A DNA stretch of 10,055 bases from Moraxellaceae bacterium (GTDB taxonomy: Bacteria > Pseudomonadota > Gammaproteobacteria > Pseudomonadales > Moraxellaceae): positions 1 through 10,055 of the forward strand of contig JACMMY010000283.1 of assembly GCA_014378805.1 (NCBI GenBank), given 5' to 3'. Below, piece by piece: positions 6,732 through 10,055 of the stretch. Position 1 is the stretch's first letter. Each line of letters begins with the position of its first letter. The position numbers were made by a program, and so were the translations under genes. The notes beneath the pieces were generated by a model. The model saw nothing but the letters and a program-made list of their open reading frames with translations, was not told the DNA's origin and did not search any database.

Positions 6732-7445
6732 TTACGCTTCTGGTTTATAAATCAGAATTGTTTTTCCGCTGGATTTAATGGTGTGTTGGTCTTCGAGTGT
6801 TTTGAGGACACGTCCCACCATTTCGCGTGAGCAACCTACAAGTTTGCCGATTTCTTGGCGCGTAATGTGAATTTGCGTGCCGTTTGGACGTGGAAGGGCA
6901 TCAGGCTGATTGGATAAATCAAGTAAGCAACGTGCAATACGACCTGTCACATCGAGTACGGTCAAATCGGTGACTTTACGTGTGGTTTCTTTCAAACGAA
7001 ATGACAACTGCGAACATAAGTCAAACAAGAGTTCAGGAAATTCTTTGCTAAACGCTAAAAACTGTTCGTAATTGATTTCGATAATATTTGATCGCACTCG
7101 AGTCCGAACCATTGCTGTGCGAAGAGGCTGATTCTCGAATAAACCCATTTCACCAAAAAAAGCGCCATCATTTAAATAGGCCAGAACGATATCGCGCTTA
7201 CCTTCTTCTTGGCTAATAATCGCTACCGACCCACTGACAATGAAGAACATCGACGATGACACATCACCTTTGTTGACAATAGGCGTACGTGCCGAGTAAG
7301 TTTTGATGGATGCATGACTCAGCAATGCCTGTAGTGAAGGCGTAAGATTGTCTGGCAGTCTGGGTTTGTTCCGTCTGGTTTTTGGTACTGATAGGGTCGT
7401 TGTCATTTTAGCAATCACTGGCTCTAAGAAAATGAATCCACTCAT
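6732..7445 (-). CDS. crp: cAMP receptor protein family regulator (CRP/Vfr)
   Basis: This is a cytoplasmic global regulator that binds cAMP and then DNA. The N-terminal cyclic-nucleotide domain has the phosphate-binding cassette GEMGLFENQPLRTAMVR, with Gly98, Glu99 and Arg109 in the places of E. coli G71, E72 and R82; the following Ser is Thr. The dimer helix has TT (154-155) where E. coli has Thr127-Ser128, and VLDVTGRIA follows. The C-terminal HTH contains ITRQEIGKLVGCSREMVGR, retaining the Arg-Glu and Arg residues (207, 208, 212) that contact DNA in E. coli CRP. At 237 residues it exceeds E. coli CRP (210), mainly through a basic N-terminal extension. The start is uncertain: neither ATG 7445 nor ATG 7406 (residue 14) has a clear ribosome site. 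It diverges from a yhfA-like gene, as in E. coli. Confidence 0.93.
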   Translation of the reverse strand: MSGFIFLEPVIAKMTTTLSVPKTRRNKPRLPDNLTPSLQALLSHASIKTYSARTPIVNKGDVSSSMFFIVSGSVAIISQEEGKRDIVLAYLNDGAFFGEMGLFENQPLRTAMVRTRVRSNIIEINYEQFLAFSKEFPELLFDLCSQLSFRLKETTRKVTDLTVLDVTGRIARCLLDLSNQPDALPRPNGTQIHITRQEIGKLVGCSREMVGRVLKTLEDQHTIKSSGKTILIYKPEA

Positions 7446-7595
7446 TTGTGCGAGAGGGATGCGGAAATAGAAGAAAGAAAATAGGCTGGTTGACTTATCC
7501 TGTAGTCTTCATCACAAATTTCATCCATGTTTGTGTGTGGGGATTTAAGACTTTCTAATGAGGTAATGTAAAATATTTTCCTGAGTAAATACAGT

Positions 7596-7601
7596 TATAA
7601 T
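7596..7601 (+). promoter_or_regulatory. Possible -10 element for the yhfA-like gene
   Basis: The 256 bp between crp and the yhfA-like gene contain a perfect TATAAT at 7596-7601, about 100 bases before the chosen start. No good -35 lies 16-18 bp upstream, and there is no extended -10 TG. The region also holds an inverted repeat, CACAAA (7513-7518) and TTTGTG (7530-7535). No complete CRP site (TGTGA-N6-TCACA) is visible, so autoregulation cannot be claimed. Confidence 0.25.
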
Positions 7602-7701
7602 TTCCCAATTCGTGAATTAAGCATCTTTAAATTGTATAAGAAATTAAGTCTGCTCATGTATCATTAGTGTCAATCTGAAATAACTCAATGTGAGATGCAA
7701 C

Positions 7702-8130
7702 ATGCAAGCAAGTGTTAAATGGGTTGGTGGTGTTGCATTCGAAGCGACATCCGAAAGCGGACATCAAGTGTTGATGGATGGTTCGCCTGCTTACGGTGGT
7801 GAAAATCGTGGCGCAAGACCGATGGAACTCATTCTACTTGGCTTAGGCGGCTGCGCAGCTTTTGACATTGTGACGATTCTTAAAAAAGCACGTCAAGATG
7901 TGACCGATGTACGGTGTGAGTTACAGGCTGAGCGTGCCGATGATATTCCAGCGGTGTTTACCAAGATTCATTTGCACTTCATTGTGACTGGGCGTGGTGT
8001 CAAAGAAAAGCAGGTTGATAAAGCGATTCATTTATCTGCGGATAAGTATTGTTCAGCGAATCGGATGTTGAGTCTAGGGGGTGTTGAGATTACCCATGGC
8101 TTTGAGGTGATTGAGGCTGAGGCGGTTTAA
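7702..8130 (+). CDS. yhfA: OsmC/Ohr family protein, YhfA type
   Basis: OsmC/Ohr proteins are small cytoplasmic thiol-dependent peroxidases; the YhfA branch has no well-defined substrate. The 142-residue product is very similar to E. coli YhfA: it starts MQASVKWVGG, then has SGHQVLMDG, the first redox Cys in LLGLGGCAAFD (Cys51), the long helix, KIHLHFIVTGRG, the second Cys in SADKYCSAN (Cys117), and ITHGFEV near the end. Both cysteines expected for the catalytic pair are present. I chose ATG at 7702 because it matches the family N-terminus and has GAG 7 bases upstream; an in-frame GTG at 7690 would add MRCN. Divergent placement from crp is the same as in E. coli. The downstream gap carries a small inverted-repeat element. 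Confidence 0.92.
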   Translation: MQASVKWVGGVAFEATSESGHQVLMDGSPAYGGENRGARPMELILLGLGGCAAFDIVTILKKARQDVTDVRCELQAERADDIPAVFTKIHLHFIVTGRGVKEKQVDKAIHLSADKYCSANRMLSLGGVEITHGFEVIEAEAV

Positions 8131-8188
8131 GATTTTGTGAGTGGCTACATTTTTTGAGTCACAGAATATCATTTGTTAATGAACAGCA

Positions 8189-8273
8189 TGTAGGGGCTAC
8201 CTTTGTGATTGCCCGCTTGTGATTTTGATGTGGTTTTAGAGTCGGAAAAGGGCGACCACAGGTCGCCTCTACA
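8189..8273. repeat. 85-bp inverted-repeat element; also a likely terminator for thiD
   Basis: The left end (8189-8214, starting TGTAGGGGCTACC) is an imperfect inverted copy of the right end (8250-8273, ending GGTCGCCTCTACA). Flanking A and T extend the match by one base. No target duplication is evident. Inside the right end is a perfect 7-bp GC-rich hairpin, GGCGACC (8251-8257) with GGTCGCC (8261-8267) around ACA. Read on the minus strand, this hairpin is followed by CTTTT, which would suit termination of thiD. Similar GTAGGGGCGACC-type repeats are scattered in many proteobacterial genomes, as far as I recall; copy number here cannot be judged from one window. Confidence 0.55.
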
Positions 8274-8301
8274 TTTTTGGGGTTTTTTGTAAAGATTGAA
8301 A

Positions 8302-9084
8302 TCAAAACCGTCGCGGAATTTTTTGTCCATCTACATGCGGCTCATCCGCTTTAAGTAACGTGCGATGTAACCACAACTCTGCACGAGAAACCGCTTCATT
8401 CAGCGAATGCCCTTGCGCCAATCTACCCGCAATATTGCTCGCCAATGTACAACCAGAACCATGAAATTCAGCGTCTATGCGCTGCCAAATCGACTGCGTT
8501 ATGCATTCTGCTTGCCCATCGTTTCCCCGAACATAGAGCCAATGACGAATACGATGTGCTTCATGTTCATGCGCACCTTTGACCAACACAGCGCGCGCGC
8601 CATGCTTAAACAAAATGTGCACGGCTGTTTCAATGTCTTGCTCACCAGCAAGCGCACGCAGCTCAACGGTATTCGGCGTGATCAATGTTGCAAGTGGAAT
8701 CAGCTTTTTAAATGCACTGATAAGCGTTGCAGGATCGCCCAGACTTCCGCCACTATTGGCGACCAAAACAGGGTCGAGGACGTAAGGAATCTTTGGATTT
8801 TCTTTGAGTATGTTTTCAAGAGCATCAATGTTCTCTGTGCTGCCGATCATGCCTGATTTGATGGCTTTGACCGACAAATCATTCAACACTGCGCGCGCTT
8901 GTGCGTCTAAAAGAGTAGGGCTCACCGTTTCAAAACCATAAACCCGCTGACTATCTTGAATGGTGAGCGCGGTACATGCGATGGCAGCATGACTACCGAC
9001 TGCGCCAATGGCTTCGATATCTGCTTGCAAACCTGCACCGCCTGAAGGGTCTAGACCTGAGAAACAAAGTACAGTTGGGCGCAT
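8302..9084 (-). CDS. thiD: Hydroxymethylpyrimidine/phosphomethylpyrimidine kinase ThiD
   Basis: ThiD phosphorylates HMP and HMP-phosphate to the pyrophosphate in thiamine synthesis and salvage. The protein is a ribokinase-fold enzyme in the cytoplasm. From the chosen start it has CFSGLDPSGGAGLQADIEA (residues 7-25), CTALTIQDS, KSGMIGS, DPVLVANSGGSL (104-115), ITPNTVELRALAG, VLVKGAH, and the anion-hole/catalytic FHGSGCTLAS (Cys212). The Asn in DPVLVAN, where many ThiD have Lys, is a small departure. Length (260) is normal. I placed the start at ATG 9084 because the family begins MRPTVLCFSG there and GAG lies 9 bases upstream; ATG at 9096 would add MSFF and has no ribosome site. It stands alone, convergent with yhfA and divergent from the receptor gene. 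Confidence 0.94.
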   Translation of the reverse strand: MRPTVLCFSGLDPSGGAGLQADIEAIGAVGSHAAIACTALTIQDSQRVYGFETVSPTLLDAQARAVLNDLSVKAIKSGMIGSTENIDALENILKENPKIPYVLDPVLVANSGGSLGDPATLISAFKKLIPLATLITPNTVELRALAGEQDIETAVHILFKHGARAVLVKGAHEHEAHRIRHWLYVRGNDGQAECITQSIWQRIDAEFHGSGCTLASNIAGRLAQGHSLNEAVSRAELWLHRTLLKADEPHVDGQKIPRRF

Positions 9085-9213
9085 GAAAAAGCTCATTGAT
9101 GATCTAGTTAATGTTCTGATTGATTAATATAACATTGTTGTCATCTTACGGCGTTATCTTCGAATTTAAACAGATCATCATTATTTTATTTTCTATTGAT
9201 GTGTTGTATTTAT

Positions 9214-9228
9214 TGTTATAGTATAACA
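9214..9228. promoter_or_regulatory. Zur-box-like palindrome upstream of the TonB-dependent receptor
   Basis: TGTTATA (9214-9220), G, TATAACA (9222-9228) is a perfect 7-1-7 palindrome. It equals the core of the gammaproteobacterial Zur operator (ATGTTATA-N-TATAACAT), and on the right the match runs on through CATATC (to 9232). It lies 84 bp before the receptor ATG, among candidate promoter elements (TTGTAT at 9204-9209, TATCTA at 9229-9234, spacing 19). Zur bound with zinc would block transcription here and release it under zinc starvation. The site identity is inferred from the known consensus together with the receptor type. Confidence 0.7.
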
Positions 9229-9311
9229 TATCTATTTTTAGTTTTCAGTTGTCGTGCCAATACTCTAGCTAGTCCAAGTTTTTTATATTATTAATAAAAT
9301 GAGATATTACC

Positions 9312-10055
9312 ATGCGTCATAAGCTCCATCCGCTTTCATGGGCGATTGCATTCACATTTGTGCATACTGCCGTTTTTGCTGCCGATATATCTGCAATTAG
9401 TGCGCCTGCATACTCTGATGACCATGAAGCGATTTTGCCAACGATTGTGGTGACGGCGAATCCATTACAGTCCAAACGCACCAGTTCACCTTCGACCGTG
9501 CTGGCTGGGCGTGATTTGGTGCTTGGACGTGCAGATACGTTGGGTGCACTGCTGAATGGTCAAGCTGGCGTTTCGACAACGGGTTATGGCCCTTGGGTAG
9601 CGAGGCCTATTATTCGTGGCATGGATGGCGATCGGATTCGTTTGTTGCAAAATGGCGTTGGGATTATTGATGCGTCATCATTATCTTATGATCATGCTGT
9701 CCCACAAAACACATTAACCATTGAAAAAGTTGAAGTGGTGCGTGGCCCTGCGGCGCTGTTGTATGGGGGTAATGCTGTGGGCGGAGTGGTGAATAGCTTT
9801 GATCATCGAATTCCAAGTCAGCAAATCGAAGGCGTTCAAGGTTCAGCTGAAACCAGTCTTTCAAGTGCAAATGATGACCGCAAAGGTGCCTTTACAGTTG
9901 AAAGCGGTCTGGGAAATGTTGTTCTGCATGCGGATGCGTTTGCTGAGAAAAGCGCTGATTTGAATATTCCTGATTTTGCCCATTCAGCACGACAACGTGC
10001 GCTTGATGACCCAGCATTGGATCAACCGGAAAACCGTCTACCCAATAGTGATGGC
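9312..10055 (+). CDS. znuD: TonB-dependent outer membrane receptor, ZnuD (zinc uptake) type, N-terminal part
   Basis: The frame is open from ATG 9312 to the window edge (248 codons, no stop). It shows a signal peptide (residues 1-23, cleavage likely after AVFA), a TonB box (PTIVVTA, 43-49), and a plug domain. The plug has LNGQAGVSTTGYGP, RPIIRGMDGDRIRLLQNGVG, SYDHAVPQN, and VEVVRGPAALLYGGNAVGGVVN (140-161), with the barrel beginning after that. ASSLSYDHAV and FDHRIP, plus a barrel segment IPDFAHSARQRA, resemble ZnuD of Neisseria and Acinetobacter, which import zinc across the outer membrane using TonB energy. The His-rich loops that would strengthen the call lie outside the window. GAGAT (9301-9305) is the ribosome site. 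The upstream Zur-like palindrome agrees with zinc. Receptor class is certain, substrate probable. Confidence 0.9.
   Translation, partial: MRHKLHPLSWAIAFTFVHTAVFAADISAISAPAYSDDHEAILPTIVVTANPLQSKRTSSPSTVLAGRDLVLGRADTLGALLNGQAGVSTTGYGPWVARPIIRGMDGDRIRLLQNGVGIIDASSLSYDHAVPQNTLTIEKVEVVRGPAALLYGGNAVGGVVNSFDHRIPSQQIEGVQGSAETSLSSANDDRKGAFTVESGLGNVVLHADAFAEKSADLNIPDFAHSARQRALDDPALDQPENRLPNSDG

Noticed and set aside
6708..6738. AAGCGT / ACGCTT inverted repeat between fxsA and crp as a shared terminator
   Set aside because: The stem is only 6 bp with a loop near 20 bases and no T-run, and the right arm lies inside the crp coding region.
7689..7704. TGTGA-containing stretch at the yhfA start as a CRP site
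   Set aside because: The second half does not read TCACA at the right spacing, and it overlaps the ribosome site and start codon.
8407..8856. 149-codon open frame on the plus strand opposite thiD
   Set aside because: It lies entirely antisense to the well-supported thiD, has no recognisable domain and no ribosome site, and is rich in Cys/Met/Arg as antisense frames often are.
9397..9870. Two short minus-strand frames opposite the TonB receptor
   Set aside because: The plus-strand frame has a signal peptide, TonB box and plug motifs; the antisense frames show nothing recognisable.
1..10055. CRISPR array, tRNA/rRNA genes, prophage or defence system
   Set aside because: No regularly spaced repeats, cloverleaf-forming sequence, rRNA motif, or phage or defence gene could be recognised on either strand.

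Overview
The window looks like chromosome from a moderately AT-rich gammaproteobacterium, most likely Moraxellaceae (Acinetobacter or a close relative). This rests on gene content and protein character: a FabG/AcpP pair, a CRP/Vfr regulator divergent from a YhfA-type OsmC protein, an Acinetobacter-like ThiD, and a ZnuD-type receptor behind a Zur-box-like palindrome. Genus placement is inference. Most of the window is housekeeping sequence. The most informative features are a decaying accessory module, two small repeat elements and a zinc-type operator.

Layout. Positions 1-302 hold the C-terminal part of fabG, followed by acpP (556-792, GTG start) and a strong hairpin terminator. Next is kbp (ygaU; BON plus LysM), closed by a long hairpin that probably serves both kbp and the convergent gene beyond it. 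Positions 1591-4181 hold an accessory module. On the minus strand are an exported metallo-beta-lactamase-fold (MBL) gene and an NAD(P)H-binding oxidoreductase; diverging from them is a LysR regulator. Only the oxidoreductase is intact: the MBL gene has one frameshift, and the LysR gene has an in-frame TAA plus a late frameshift. A 128-bp MITE-like element with TA flanks (4205-4332) lies directly after the dead LysR gene, and its outer edge supplies the last base of the queG stop codon.

Positions 4332-6005 are a ruvC-queG pair on the minus strand. fxsA (plus) and crp (minus) then converge. crp diverges from a yhfA-like OsmC gene, the same arrangement as in E. coli. A second small inverted-repeat element (8189-8273) lies between yhfA and the convergent thiD, where it may act as a terminator. 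The window ends with the first 248 codons of a TonB-dependent receptor of the ZnuD (zinc uptake) type. About 84 bp upstream of it is a 7-1-7 palindrome matching the core of the Zur operator.

How the genes work together. fabG and acpP serve fatty acid synthesis. ruvC (Holliday junction resolution) and queG (last step of tRNA queuosine synthesis) are co-oriented 24 bp apart, but their functions are not obviously linked. The LysR/MBL/oxidoreductase block has the layout of a regulator controlling a divergent two-gene operon, but it appears to be decaying. The Zur-like site and the receptor form a plausible zinc-starvation unit. I saw no CRISPR array, tRNA, rRNA, intact transposase or phage gene, and nothing that amounts to a convincing new defence or biosynthetic system.
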